Assembly (NCBI RefSeq): GCF_024199945.1
Contig: NZ_JANADP010000001.1
Span: 9,009,001 to 9,073,000, forward strand
DNA length: 64,000 bases
From: Bradyrhizobium sp. CCGUVB4N
Lineage (GTDB): Bacteria > Pseudomonadota > Alphaproteobacteria > Rhizobiales > Xanthobacteraceae
Reading direction: 5' to 3'
Shown: piece after piece, positions 56,092 to 64,000 of the stretch
Layout: each line of letters begins with the position of its first letter
How positions within the stretch are numbered: the first letter of the stretch is position 1
Translations under genes and position numbers: made by a program
Notes under the pieces: model-generated
What the model was told of the DNA's origin: nothing
Databases searched by the model: none
Seen by the model: the letters and a program-made list of their open reading frames with translations, nothing else

Positions 56092-57642
56092 TTGGCCGTT
56101 CGTTACTACGACTGGATCGCTCATCATGCGCGCCGCGCACCTCACAGGGTCGCGGCCATCGATCTCGCGAGCGAGCGCCGCTTCAGCTATGCGCAGCTTG
56201 ACGCCCGCGTCTCGCGCCTCGCCTCGTTCTTCCGCCACACGCTGAATGTCTCGCGCGGCGACCGCGTCGCGGTACTGGCGCTGAACACGACCGACACGCT
56301 GGAGGTGCAGTTCGCCTGCGGGCGGCTAGGCGCGGTCTTCGTGCCGCTGAACACCCGGCTCACCGTTCCCGAGCTTCAATTCATCACCGCCGATTGTGCG
56401 CCGAAGGTGATGATCCACGACACTGATCTCGCCGAGACGGCGCTCACTGTGGCAAAGCTCTGCAACGTCGCCACCAGCTTGCTGCTTGGCCCCGGCGGCG
56501 GCTATGAGGCCGGCATCGCCTCTGCAAAACCGCTCGATCGCGCCGAGGACGTCACGCTCGATGACGTCTCGACCATCATGTACACGTCGGGCACGACGGG
56601 ACATCCGAAGGGCGCGACCATCACCCATGGCATGACCTTCTGGAATTGCGTCAATCTCGGCGGGCCCGCCTGTATCGGACCGTCCTCGGTGCTGCTCACC
56701 GTGCTGCCGCTGTTCCACACCGGCGGGCTCAACTGCTACACCAACCCCGTGCTGCATGCCGGCGGCACCGTGATGATCATGCGCGCGTTCGATCCCGGCA
56801 TCGCGCTCGGCCTGATCAACGATCCCGCGCAGGGCATCAACGTGTTCTTCGGCGTGCCCGCGATCTATCAATTCATGGCGCAGCAGCCGGCCTTCGCGAC
56901 AACTGATCTTTCCCGGCTGATCGTCTGCGGTGTCGGCGGCGCTCCGATGCCGGTGCCGCTGCTAAAGGTGTGGGAGGCGCGCGGCGTCGCGCTTCAGCAG
57001 GGCTACGGCATGACCGAGACGTCGCCGGCCGTGCTGGTGCTCGACCGTGAGGACGCGGCACGCAAGGCCGGCTCTGCCGGCAAGCCGGTGCTGCACACCG
57101 AGGTGCGCATCGTGCGCCCGGACGGCAGCGATGCCGATGTCGGCGAGCTCGGTGAGCTCTGGGTCAAGGGACCGAACATCACGCCGGGCTACTGGAACAG
57201 GCCGGAAGCAAACAAATCCTCCTTCACCGACGGCTGGCTGCACACCGGCGATGCGACACGCGTGGATGACGAAGGCTTCTACTACATCGTCGACCGCTGG
57301 AAGGACATGTACATCTCCGGCGGCGAGAACGTCTATCCGGCTGAAGTGGAGAACGTCCTGCATCAGCTCACCGCGATCGCGGAGGCAGCCGTGATCGGCA
57401 TTCCCGATCCGCAATGGGGCGAAGTCGGCCTCGCCATCGTTGCTGTCAAACAGGGGCAGCGATTGACCGAGACTGATGTCCTTGCGCATTGCGCAGCCAA
57501 TCTCGCGCGCTTCAAATGCCCGCGCCAGGTCCGCTTCGTCGATGCGCTGCCGCGCAACGCCACCGGCAAGATCCACAAGCCGACCCTGCGCAAGGAATTC
57601 TCGGTCGCTTCCGAGGTCGACAAGAAAGTCGCCAACGCCTGA
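56092..57642 (+). CDS. Acyl-CoA synthetase (AMP-binding)
   Basis: 516 residues, TTG start at 56092 with strong GAGGGAGGGATTT before it. YTSGTTGHPKGA near residue 163, GYGMTETSP near 304, LHTGDATRVDDEGFYYIVDRWKDMYISGGENVYPAEVE near 383-425, and the C-terminal lysine motif PRNATGKIHKPTLRKEF. It activates an organic acid to acyl-CoA, presumably the substrate that the divergent dehydrogenases and carboxylase then process. An intrinsic terminator follows 3 bp after its stop. Confidence 0.9.
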   Translation: MAVRYYDWIAHHARRAPHRVAAIDLASERRFSYAQLDARVSRLASFFRHTLNVSRGDRVAVLALNTTDTLEVQFACGRLGAVFVPLNTRLTVPELQFITADCAPKVMIHDTDLAETALTVAKLCNVATSLLLGPGGGYEAGIASAKPLDRAEDVTLDDVSTIMYTSGTTGHPKGATITHGMTFWNCVNLGGPACIGPSSVLLTVLPLFHTGGLNCYTNPVLHAGGTVMIMRAFDPGIALGLINDPAQGINVFFGVPAIYQFMAQQPAFATTDLSRLIVCGVGGAPMPVPLLKVWEARGVALQQGYGMTETSPAVLVLDREDAARKAGSAGKPVLHTEVRIVRPDGSDADVGELGELWVKGPNITPGYWNRPEANKSSFTDGWLHTGDATRVDDEGFYYIVDRWKDMYISGGENVYPAEVENVLHQLTAIAEAAVIGIPDPQWGEVGLAIVAVKQGQRLTETDVLAHCAANLARFKCPRQVRFVDALPRNATGKIHKPTLRKEFSVASEVDKKVANA

Positions 57643-57644
57643 TC

Positions 57645-57674
57645 AAAGCGCCCCTCGCGGGCGCTTTCGTTTTT
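57645..57674 (+). terminator. Intrinsic terminator after the acyl-CoA ligase gene
   Basis: A 9-bp stem AAAGCGCCC/GGGCGCTTT (57645-57653 with 57659-57667), loop CTCGC, then CGTTTTT (57668-57674). This is a standard rho-independent shape. It separates the ligase from the substrate-binding-protein gene, which should have its own promoter or depend on read-through. Confidence 0.85.
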
Positions 57675-57716
57675 CGACGTGCCTGCTCCAACCCAGAACA
57701 ATCGCAAGGAAATTTC

Positions 57717-58937
57717 ATGAACAAGAAACTCTCCCTGCTTGCCGCAGCAACCGCGTTGACGCTGCTCACGATCCAGGGCGCGTCCGCCCAGAAGGCGTAC
57801 GACACCGGCGTCACCGACACCGAGATCAAGCTCGGCAATGTCGAGGCTTATTCGGGACCTGCTTCCGCTTACGGCGTCATCGGCAAGACCGAGGAAGCCT
57901 ATTTCAAGATGATCAACGATCAGGGCGGCATCAACGGCCGCAAGATCAACTGGATCTCCTATGACGACGGCTACTCGCCGCCGAAGACAGTGGAGCAGAT
58001 CCGCAAGCTGATCGAGAGCGACGAGGTCTTCCTGGTGTTCAACGCGCTGGGCACGCCAACCCAGACCGCCGTGCAGAAATATCACAACTCCAAGAAGGTG
58101 CCGCAGCTGTTCCTTGCCACCGGCGCCAGCAAGTGGAACGATCCGCACAACTTCCCCTGGACCATGGGCTTCCAGCCGAGCTACCGGGTCGAGGCGCGGA
58201 TCTTCGCCAAATACATTCTGAAGGAGAAACCGGACGCGAAGGTTGCGATCTTCTATGCCAATGACGATTTCGGCAAGGACTACCTTGCCGGCATCAAGGA
58301 TGTGTTCGGTGACAAGGCTTCGAAGCTGATCGTGGCCGAAGAAAGCTACGAGACGTCGGAGCCGTCGATCGACGCCCATATCGTCAAGCTCAAGGACACC
58401 GGCGCCGATACGTTCGTCAACATCGCGACGCCCAAGTTCGCGGCGCAGGCGATCAAGAAGATCGCCGAGCTGGGCTGGAAGCCGATGCATCTGATGACCG
58501 ACGTGTCGGTGTCGATCGGTGCTGTGATGAAGCCCGCCGGCCTCGAGGCCTCCGAAGGCGTGCTCTCGGCCGGCTATCTCAAGGATGCCTCGGATCCGCA
58601 GTGGAAGGACGATGCCGGCATGAAGAAGTTCATGGCCTTCATCGAGAAGTACATGCCCGGCGCGAACATCTCGGACGCCAATCTGGTCTATGGCTACGCC
58701 GCAGCCCAGACCATGGTGCAGGTGCTGAAGCAGGCGGGCGACAATCTCACCCGCGAGAACGTGATGAAGCAGGCCGCCAGCCTGAAGGACTTCACCCCCG
58801 ACACGCTGATTCCGGGGATCACGATCAACACCTCGGCCACCGACTTTGCGCCGATCGAGCAGCTCAAGATGTGGCGGTTCAAGAGCGGCCAGTGGGAGCT
58901 GTTCGGCCCCATCATCAGCGCAGAACCGAGCGGCTAG
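57717..58937 (+). CDS. ABC transporter substrate-binding protein (branched-chain amino acid / aromatic acid type)
   Basis: 406 residues: a signal peptide (about 1-25, ending ASAQK) and a Peripla_BP_6-type fold with VTDTEIKLGNVEAYSGPAS, INDQGGINGRKINWISYDDGYSP, and TDVSVSIGAVMKPAG. Such proteins in acyl-CoA catabolic clusters usually bind an aromatic or branched acid for a HAAT-type importer; here no permease or ATPase genes of that kind are adjacent. The ATG at 57717 follows AAGGAAATTTC. Its TAG stop shares CTAG (58934-58937) with the convergent glycosyltransferase gene. Confidence 0.88.
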   Translation: MNKKLSLLAAATALTLLTIQGASAQKAYDTGVTDTEIKLGNVEAYSGPASAYGVIGKTEEAYFKMINDQGGINGRKINWISYDDGYSPPKTVEQIRKLIESDEVFLVFNALGTPTQTAVQKYHNSKKVPQLFLATGASKWNDPHNFPWTMGFQPSYRVEARIFAKYILKEKPDAKVAIFYANDDFGKDYLAGIKDVFGDKASKLIVAEESYETSEPSIDAHIVKLKDTGADTFVNIATPKFAAQAIKKIAELGWKPMHLMTDVSVSIGAVMKPAGLEASEGVLSAGYLKDASDPQWKDDAGMKKFMAFIEKYMPGANISDANLVYGYAAAQTMVQVLKQAGDNLTRENVMKQAASLKDFTPDTLIPGITINTSATDFAPIEQLKMWRFKSGQWELFGPIISAEPSG

Positions 58938-60451
58938 TTGCGATCGGAAATTGCCGACACGCGCGGGATGGCGGTCGAAAGGCCGCCATCTTTTTGATCG
59001 CCGTCGCGCACGTCCCGGCTCACATCGATGGCCACGACGGAAAGGCCGAGACGGCGCGCATCGCCAACACCCCTGAGCACGGGGCAGGCCCATGCCAGGG
59101 TGGCGACGCCTGATTTCGGCAGATCCAGGCTGAGCGTGTAGCGGTCGCAACCGATCTCGATCGCGGCGGGATCCACACGCGCACCGTCGAGATAGAATTG
59201 CGTGCCGATCTTGTCGAGCGGCGCACGCAGCGCAGGGCTTTGGATGCAGACCGTATTGCGCCCAGCCGTTCCCTTGATGCGAACGGCCGCCTGCGGCTCG
59301 CTCCAGCGAAATGTGTAGCCGGCCGCCGTCTCCTCGGCGTGAAATCCGATCTGCGCGAGAACGTGATCGCCGAGCAGTTTCGGCGCAGGCCTGACGTGCC
59401 CGCGAACGCGACGGATACATTCGAGCCGCTGCAGGCGGATCAGCGATGCGATGTAGCGTTTCATCCAATGGGCGATGGCGTCGCTCGACCCGACCACCGC
59501 CAGTCCCGTCAACATCGATCGTGCATGTACGACGGCGAACCGTGCGGCGAGACGTGGACGGATATCGCCGAGCAGCGCCGGCGCGGTCCAGCGCCACATG
59601 GCCCGCAGCTTCTCGTCGAACCGCCTCCAGCCCCCGTAGCGCATCAGCGCGTTCAGTGCATGGAGGGCAAGCGCACCATCGAAATTGTACGGCTCGCTCC
59701 ATTCGCGGGGAATCTCGAGCAGCTCCCAGCCCGGATCGTGTCGATCCTCGCTGAGATAACGGATCTCGCCCTGCACGAAATCGAGCGTGAACGTCTTCAG
59801 CTCGCCGATCCGGCCGACGTAATAGTGATGGAAGCGCGCCTCCTCGAGATAGCCGATGGCGTAACCCCGCGCAAAATATCCGGCGGCGAGCACCCATTCG
59901 GCGAAATGACCTAGCTCTTCGCGCAGGCCCCCGCACTCCTCATAGACGTCACGCCGCGTCACGAAGCACTGGTCGAGCACCTTGCGCCAGGGATGCTGCT
60001 TCATGCCGAACTCGATGTCGGCCTGGTACATCGCGGCCTCCGCCTCCGACAGGCGGTTGTGGCAGATCGGGACCGAGCGGCAGGAAAACCCGGCCCAATC
60101 GGGATGATCGTCGATCGCGCGGATGCAGAGCGCAATCACGTCGGGCTCCGGCCGGCAATGCGATTCCGTAAAGAACAGATAGCGGCCGCGCGCCCTGGAG
60201 GCGCCGATTGCGCTGAGCCCGATATCGTGAACGGAGTCGGCGAATTCGAGGTGCGCCCGGTCGCCCGCGAGCTGCTTCAGCTCCGCGAGCGCCGTGAAAT
60301 CGCGCGGCACGACCAGAATAATCTCATAGAGAGACCGGTCCGCCGTCTGCGCCGTCCAGCCGAGCCAGGATTGCTCCCATTGCCCGCGGTGAGATTCGAG
60401 CGGGATGATGACGGAGAACAGCGGCCGGTCGGGACCCAAGCCGGATTTCAT
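58934..60451 (-). CDS. Glycosyltransferase family 2 protein
   Basis: 505 residues: an N-terminal GT-A domain (about 12-220) with FSVIIPLESHRGQWEQSW and ASRARGRYLFFTESHCRPEPD, where the DxD-like acidic position is not evident, and a C-terminal extension (about 230-505) of unknown type. It probably adds a sugar to a surface polysaccharide or other acceptor; the acceptor is unknown. The ATG at 60451 was taken; a GTG at 60463 overlaps an AG-rich ribosome-binding stretch. It converges with the binding-protein gene, the stop codons sharing CTAG. Confidence 0.82.
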   Translation of the reverse strand: MKSGLGPDRPLFSVIIPLESHRGQWEQSWLGWTAQTADRSLYEIILVVPRDFTALAELKQLAGDRAHLEFADSVHDIGLSAIGASRARGRYLFFTESHCRPEPDVIALCIRAIDDHPDWAGFSCRSVPICHNRLSEAEAAMYQADIEFGMKQHPWRKVLDQCFVTRRDVYEECGGLREELGHFAEWVLAAGYFARGYAIGYLEEARFHHYYVGRIGELKTFTLDFVQGEIRYLSEDRHDPGWELLEIPREWSEPYNFDGALALHALNALMRYGGWRRFDEKLRAMWRWTAPALLGDIRPRLAARFAVVHARSMLTGLAVVGSSDAIAHWMKRYIASLIRLQRLECIRRVRGHVRPAPKLLGDHVLAQIGFHAEETAAGYTFRWSEPQAAVRIKGTAGRNTVCIQSPALRAPLDKIGTQFYLDGARVDPAAIEIGCDRYTLSLDLPKSGVATLAWACPVLRGVGDARRLGLSVVAIDVSRDVRDGDQKDGGLSTAIPRVSAISDRN

Positions 60452-60504
60452 GCCGGATTTCACCCCTCAACATGATCGCGCGGGACGCCAATTCGGGCGC
60501 AGGT

Positions 60505-61275
60505 TCAGGCAGGCAAAAACAGCGCAAAAGACTCGTCGACGGTACGCCGAAGGTGATCGCGATACAGCTTGTAATTCACCTGGTCCGGTGCGATCCGGCC
60601 CACAGCCGGATCGACGATATTCCGTGCCGGCACATAGGCAATGGGTGCCGCGACCGGCGTCAGCTGCGAGCCGGCGCCGGCGCGCAGCGTCGAGATGATG
60701 CCATACATCGCGCCGGACACGGTTGGCCGCGATACCGTGATCACGCGATGCTGGCCATGCTTGTTGATGACAAGATAGATGAAACCCGACTGATGCGGCA
60801 CGGCGACTTCGCCGGTGTGCTCATAGGCCGCATCGGTCCGCTCGCCCTCGCGGAAGACCAGCGAGGAGACCTTCGGCTCCCAGACGATCTCGGTGCGATA
60901 GGCAAAGATCGCATCCTTGTCGCCAAAGGACGGCCGCAGCGTGATGTAGACATCTTCCAGCCAGGTCACGGCGCGATGCGAATAGGAGCCGAGGCTGTCA
61001 GGCGCGACGTCGTTGCCTGCCACGGGCGCTGGCGTCACCGTGGTCTTGCGCAGGGACACGCCCAGCGCCTGCTCGAGCCGGACCGTGGTCGCCAGGGTAA
61101 ACGGGCGGCGGCCGCCGAGCGCCTTCTCCAGCGTCGACAGGCTGAGCTTGGCCTGCTCGGCCAGCGCCTGCCGCGAAATCCGGCGCCTTGCGATTTCCTC
61201 GCGGATCGTCTCCGCAACCTCGCGGCTTTGTTCGTCCGAAAGCTGCCCGTCGTTGAGTTTATCCGGCGTCTGCAT
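60505..61275 (-). CDS. XRE-type helix-turn-helix regulator with unknown C-terminal domain
   Basis: 256 residues. An N-terminal helix-turn-helix domain (about 22-78) with RISRQALAEQAKLSLSTLEKALGGRRPFTLATTVRLEQALG. The rest (about 95-256) shows beta-type alternation (AVTWLEDVYITLRPSFG, ITVSRPTVSGAMYGIISTLR) and is not recognised by me; it may sense a small ligand. It is divergent from the sortase-target gene (185-bp gap) and could control it. A 7-bp inverted repeat (CCCTGCT at 61282 and AGCAGGG at 61305) lies in that gap. Confidence 0.78.
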   Translation of the reverse strand: MQTPDKLNDGQLSDEQSREVAETIREEIARRRISRQALAEQAKLSLSTLEKALGGRRPFTLATTVRLEQALGVSLRKTTVTPAPVAGNDVAPDSLGSYSHRAVTWLEDVYITLRPSFGDKDAIFAYRTEIVWEPKVSSLVFREGERTDAAYEHTGEVAVPHQSGFIYLVINKHGQHRVITVSRPTVSGAMYGIISTLRAGAGSQLTPVAAPIAYVPARNIVDPAVGRIAPDQVNYKLYRDHLRRTVDESFALFLPA

Positions 61276-61460
61276 CGTTAACCCTGCTCCACTGCGGCCA
61301 GTCTAGCAGGGCGGACAAATCAGCACAAAACCGGACATGGCCGCCAAGACGGCAGCCGGCAAGGCCAGCCGCGGCGGAACATTGCCGATCAATCTGCTCG
61401 CGACAACGCCCCCTCCCGACCGATGCTCAGGGGCGTGAAACACTTTCGGGAGCAGGCCAA

Positions 61461-63722
61461 ATGGACAATTACGACGCGGTTGATAGCGACGAACACCCCT
61501 GGCTTGGGAGGCTGATCAAGGTCGGCCTGTTCCTTCTGGCGCAAAGCATCGCCGTGCTCCTGGTCAGTTTCGTGGCCCTGCTGGTGAGCTTCGAGACCTC
61601 CTGGTCGGCGACGACCGAGCAAGCCGGCCTGCTCCAGCCCGGCGACGCCAAGTCCGGCAGCCTCCTCCTGAAGGAGGACGGCGCCACCACCGAAGCCATC
61701 CGTCTCGGGATCGATGTCGACATCACGGTGTCCGGCCCGACGCTGCGCACGCGCGTCACGCAGGTCTTCCGTAACCCGACCAAGGACTGGGTCGAGGCGA
61801 CCTATGTCTACCCGCTTGCCGCCGACGGCGCCGTCGACACGCTCAAGATGGTGGTCGGCGACCGCGTCATCGTCGGCGACATCAAGGAGCGGCAACAGGC
61901 GCGCGTGATCTACGAACAGGCGCGTCGCAACGGACAGAAGGCCGCGCTCACGGAGCAGGAGCGGCCGAACATCTTCACCAATTCGGTCGCCAATATCGGC
62001 CCCGGCGAAACCGTGCTGGTACAGATCGAATATCAGGAGCCGGTGCATCAATCCGGCAACGAATATTCGCTGCGCGTGCCGCTCGTGGTCGGGCCGCGCT
62101 ACAATCCGGCGCCGATCGTGCAGAGCGTCGACTTCCGCAAGGACGGCTCCGGCTGGGGCGCAACCAGTTCCGATCCGGTGCCCGACCGTGACCGCATCTC
62201 GCCGCCGGTGCTCGATCCCGCCAAGAGTGCGCCGATCAATCCGACCAGCATCGCGGTGCACCTGAAAGCCGGCTTTGCGCTCGGCGAGGTGAAGAGCCAC
62301 CATCACAACGTCAAGATCGAGAGCCCGGACAACACGACGCGAGTCGTGACGCTTGCCGACGGCACCGTGCCGGCCGACCGCGATTTCGAGCTGACCTGGA
62401 AGCCGGCGGCCGAGAAGGCGCCGTCGGTCGGCCTGTTCCGCGAGCATGTCGGCGACGCCGACTATCTGCTCGCCTTCGTCACGCCGCCGGCCGCCGAGCA
62501 GGCAACACAGAAGCCGCTGCCGCGCGAAGTGGTGTTCGTGATCGACAATTCCGGCTCGATGGGCGGCACCTCGATCGAACAGGCCAAGGCAAGCCTGCTC
62601 TATGCGCTCGGCCGTCTCCAGCCGAACGACCGCTTCAACGTGATCCGTTTCGACGACACCATGGACGTGCTGTTTCCGACCTCGGTGCCGGCCGATACCG
62701 CCCATGTCGGCGAAGCGACGTCATTCGTCAGCGCATTGCAGGCGCGTGGCGGCACCGAGATGGTGCCGGCGATGCGTGCGGCACTGACCGACAAGATCGG
62801 CGATACCAACATGGTTCGCCAGATCGTGTTCCTCACCGACGGCGCGATCGGCAACGAACAGCAATTGTTCGAGACCATCACCGCGATGCGCGGCCGCTCG
62901 CGCATCTTCATGGTCGGCATCGGCTCCGCGCCCAACACCTATCTGATGACGCGGGCTTCCGAGCTCGGCCGCGGCGCCTTCACCCACATCGGCTCCGTCG
63001 AGCAGGTCGAGGAGCGCATGCGCGGCCTGTTCGCCAAGCTGGAGAACCCCGCCGTGACCGGCCTTACCGCAAAATTCTCCGACGCCAAAGCCGACGTCAC
63101 GCCCGCGATCATTCCCGACGTCTATCGCGACGAGCCGCTTGTGCTCGCAGCAAAGCTCGACAAGCTCGCTGGCTCGCTGGAAATCAAGGGCCGCGTCGGC
63201 GACCGGCCGTGGTCGGTGACATTGCCGCTGCAAAATGCCGCCGAGGGCAAGGGCCTGTCAAAGCTCTGGGCCAGGCGCAAGATCGGCGACGCCGAGGTGG
63301 CGCGGACGCTCCGCGAGAAGACACCGGAAGACACGGACAAGGCGATCCTTGCGCTGGCGCTCGACCATCAGATCGTCACGCGACTGACCAGCCTTGTCGC
63401 GGTCGACAAGACGCCGAGCCGTCCCGAAGGCCAGCCGCTCAAGCTCAGCGAGCTTCCGATCAACCTGCCGGCAGGCTGGGATTTCGCGAAGGTGTTCGGC
63501 GAACGGCCGCAGCTGACGCCGACACAGTTGCGCGAGCGCCGCGCCGATGCGGGCCAGCCTGCAGCAAGGCGGCCGGCTCCCGTCACACCGGATGCGATCC
63601 GCCTGCCCAAGACATCGACCTCAGCCGCGCTGAAGATGATCGCGGGCCTGATCATAATCGTACTTGCCTTGATCCTGTTCGTGTTCAACCGGCGTCAGTC
63701 CTTGCTCACTGACGCCGCTTGA
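61461..63722 (+). CDS. VIT/VWA-domain sortase target protein (TIGR03788-like)
   Basis: 753 residues: an N-terminal transmembrane segment (about 20-42), a VIT domain (about 58-185; DITVSGPTLRTRVTQVFRNPTKDWVEATYVYPL), a von Willebrand A domain (about 355-525) with the metal-binding motif DNSGS at residues 362-366, and a linker to a sorting tail: LPKTS at 715-719, then a hydrophobic stretch and NRR. This is the layout of the proteobacterial sortase target family, and the next gene begins like a class GN sortase. The ATG at 61461 follows GGGAGCAGGCC. It is presumably anchored to or processed at the cell envelope. Confidence 0.88.
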   Translation: MDNYDAVDSDEHPWLGRLIKVGLFLLAQSIAVLLVSFVALLVSFETSWSATTEQAGLLQPGDAKSGSLLLKEDGATTEAIRLGIDVDITVSGPTLRTRVTQVFRNPTKDWVEATYVYPLAADGAVDTLKMVVGDRVIVGDIKERQQARVIYEQARRNGQKAALTEQERPNIFTNSVANIGPGETVLVQIEYQEPVHQSGNEYSLRVPLVVGPRYNPAPIVQSVDFRKDGSGWGATSSDPVPDRDRISPPVLDPAKSAPINPTSIAVHLKAGFALGEVKSHHHNVKIESPDNTTRVVTLADGTVPADRDFELTWKPAAEKAPSVGLFREHVGDADYLLAFVTPPAAEQATQKPLPREVVFVIDNSGSMGGTSIEQAKASLLYALGRLQPNDRFNVIRFDDTMDVLFPTSVPADTAHVGEATSFVSALQARGGTEMVPAMRAALTDKIGDTNMVRQIVFLTDGAIGNEQQLFETITAMRGRSRIFMVGIGSAPNTYLMTRASELGRGAFTHIGSVEQVEERMRGLFAKLENPAVTGLTAKFSDAKADVTPAIIPDVYRDEPLVLAAKLDKLAGSLEIKGRVGDRPWSVTLPLQNAAEGKGLSKLWARRKIGDAEVARTLREKTPEDTDKAILALALDHQIVTRLTSLVAVDKTPSRPEGQPLKLSELPINLPAGWDFAKVFGERPQLTPTQLRERRADAGQPAARRPAPVTPDAIRLPKTSTSAALKMIAGLIIIVLALILFVFNRRQSLLTDAA

Positions 63723-63752
63723 GAGAGGAGCGCCCCGAACTCCTCTTGCTTG

Positions 63753-63801
63753 GCGCGCGCGGCTGCCCGTCCCGAAACCAACGGCCGCGCGCGCTTTTTT
63801 T
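63753..63801 (+). terminator. Strong intrinsic terminator after the sortase-target gene
   Basis: An 11-bp perfect stem GCGCGCGCGGC/GCCGCGCGCGC (63753-63763 with 63784-63794), a 20-nt loop, and seven T (63795-63801). It should stop most transcripts before the sortase gene. Confidence 0.8.
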
Positions 63802-63807
63802 CTTCTC

Positions 63808-63885
63808 GTCATTGCGAGCGCAGCGAAGCAATCCAGACTGCCTCCGCCGAAAGACTCTGGATTGCTTCGCTGCGCTCGCAATGAC
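63808..63885. repeat. Palindromic REP-type element (GTCATTGCGAGCGCAGCG)
   Basis: 78 bp: inverted arms GTCATTGCGAGCGCAGCGAAG and its mirror CTTCGCTGCGCTCGCAATGAC, with an inner AATCCAGA/TCTGGATT pair, around a short middle. Elements of this kind are widespread in alphaproteobacteria. It lies between the terminator and the sortase start codon, only 13 bp before the ATG. Confidence 0.85.
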
Positions 63886-63898
63886 GGTGGAGAGACCA

Positions 63899-64000
63899 AT
63901 GCCACGCTTCGTCTCGCCTCTGGTCCTCGTGTTGGTCGGCGCCATCCTGTTCGGCGACGGCGCCTACATCCACGCCAAGGCGTGGCTCGCGCAGATGCTC
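63899..64000 (+). CDS. Start of a class GN-type sortase (truncated by window end)
   Basis: The first 34 codons from the ATG at 63899; the frame is still open at the window end. It opens with a hydrophobic segment (SPLVLVLVGAILFG) and then DGAYIHAKAWLAQML, the N-terminal pattern of class GN/marine-type proteobacterial sortases. GGTGGAGAGACCA precedes it. The catalytic TLxC region lies outside the window. The preceding gene is the matching LPKTS target, which supports the call. Confidence 0.68.
   Translation, partial: MPRFVSPLVLVLVGAILFGDGAYIHAKAWLAQML

Noticed and set aside
57363..59936. An 857-codon open frame on the minus strand across three genes
   Set aside because: It is antisense to the ligase and binding-protein genes and out of frame in the glycosyltransferase gene. 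Motifs of the real genes lie in other frames.

Overview
The window looks like chromosomal DNA of a Bradyrhizobium-like alphaproteobacterium. This rests on the high GC content, the pattern of transporter and acyl-CoA genes, the start-codon and ribosome-binding-site style, and above all the many dispersed palindromic intergenic repeats of kinds common in that group. No rRNA, tRNA, phage, integrase, transposase or CRISPR signal was seen. The organism assignment is inference; no marker gene is present.

Layout. 0-4.8 kb: a CcdA-type membrane thiol transporter with a CxxC thioredoxin-like protein, a hypothetical membrane protein, an L,D-transpeptidase and a membrane-anchored amino-acid-binding protein. 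5-8.8 kb: a pair of acyl-CoA dehydrogenases divergent from a carboxymuconolactone-decarboxylase-like protein and a VOC protein. 8.9-14.7 kb: two MFS transporters, an S9A oligopeptidase and a DUF938 methyltransferase. 14.9-21 kb: a sulfur oxidation locus, soxX-soxY-soxZ-soxA-soxK-soxB-dsrE-like, followed by an ETHE1-like/rhodanese fusion. 21.5-26.2 kb: two MFS transporters around an N-acyl-D-amino-acid deacylase-like amidohydrolase. 26.3-30.9 kb: an overlapping operon of LolD-like ATPase, FtsX-type permease and AttH/CrtC-like lipocalin, then a MAPEG protein. 31-37 kb: an orphan branched-chain-amino-acid-type binding protein and an RND efflux pair. 37.4-46.7 kb: an iron-dependent alcohol dehydrogenase, an acyl-CoA ligase, a complete five-gene Opp/Dpp-type importer and a ceramidase-like membrane protein. 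47-58.9 kb: a catabolic cluster of biotin-dependent acyl-CoA carboxylase, BKACE enzyme, AraC regulator, GST and two acyl-CoA dehydrogenases, divergent from an acyl-CoA ligase and a binding protein. 59-64 kb: a glycosyltransferase, an XRE regulator, and a VIT/VWA protein with an LPKTS sorting signal followed by the start of a class GN-type sortase cut off by the window edge.

How the genes fit together. The sox genes encode periplasmic thiosulfate oxidation (SoxXA cytochromes with the SoxK accessory, the SoxYZ carrier and the SoxB hydrolase). SoxCD is absent here, and the neighbouring persulfide-dioxygenase/rhodanese fusion could deal with sulfane sulfur in the cytoplasm. The 47-58.9 kb cluster reads as uptake, CoA activation, dehydrogenation, carboxylation and beta-keto-acid cleavage of an unknown acid. 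The 63 kb sortase/target pair is a Gram-negative cell-surface system and is the most unusual protein content of the window.

Non-coding content is rich. There are several families of dispersed palindromic elements, two of which supply the stop codons of unrelated genes, and several well-formed palindromes or promoter-like sites upstream of metabolic or transport genes.
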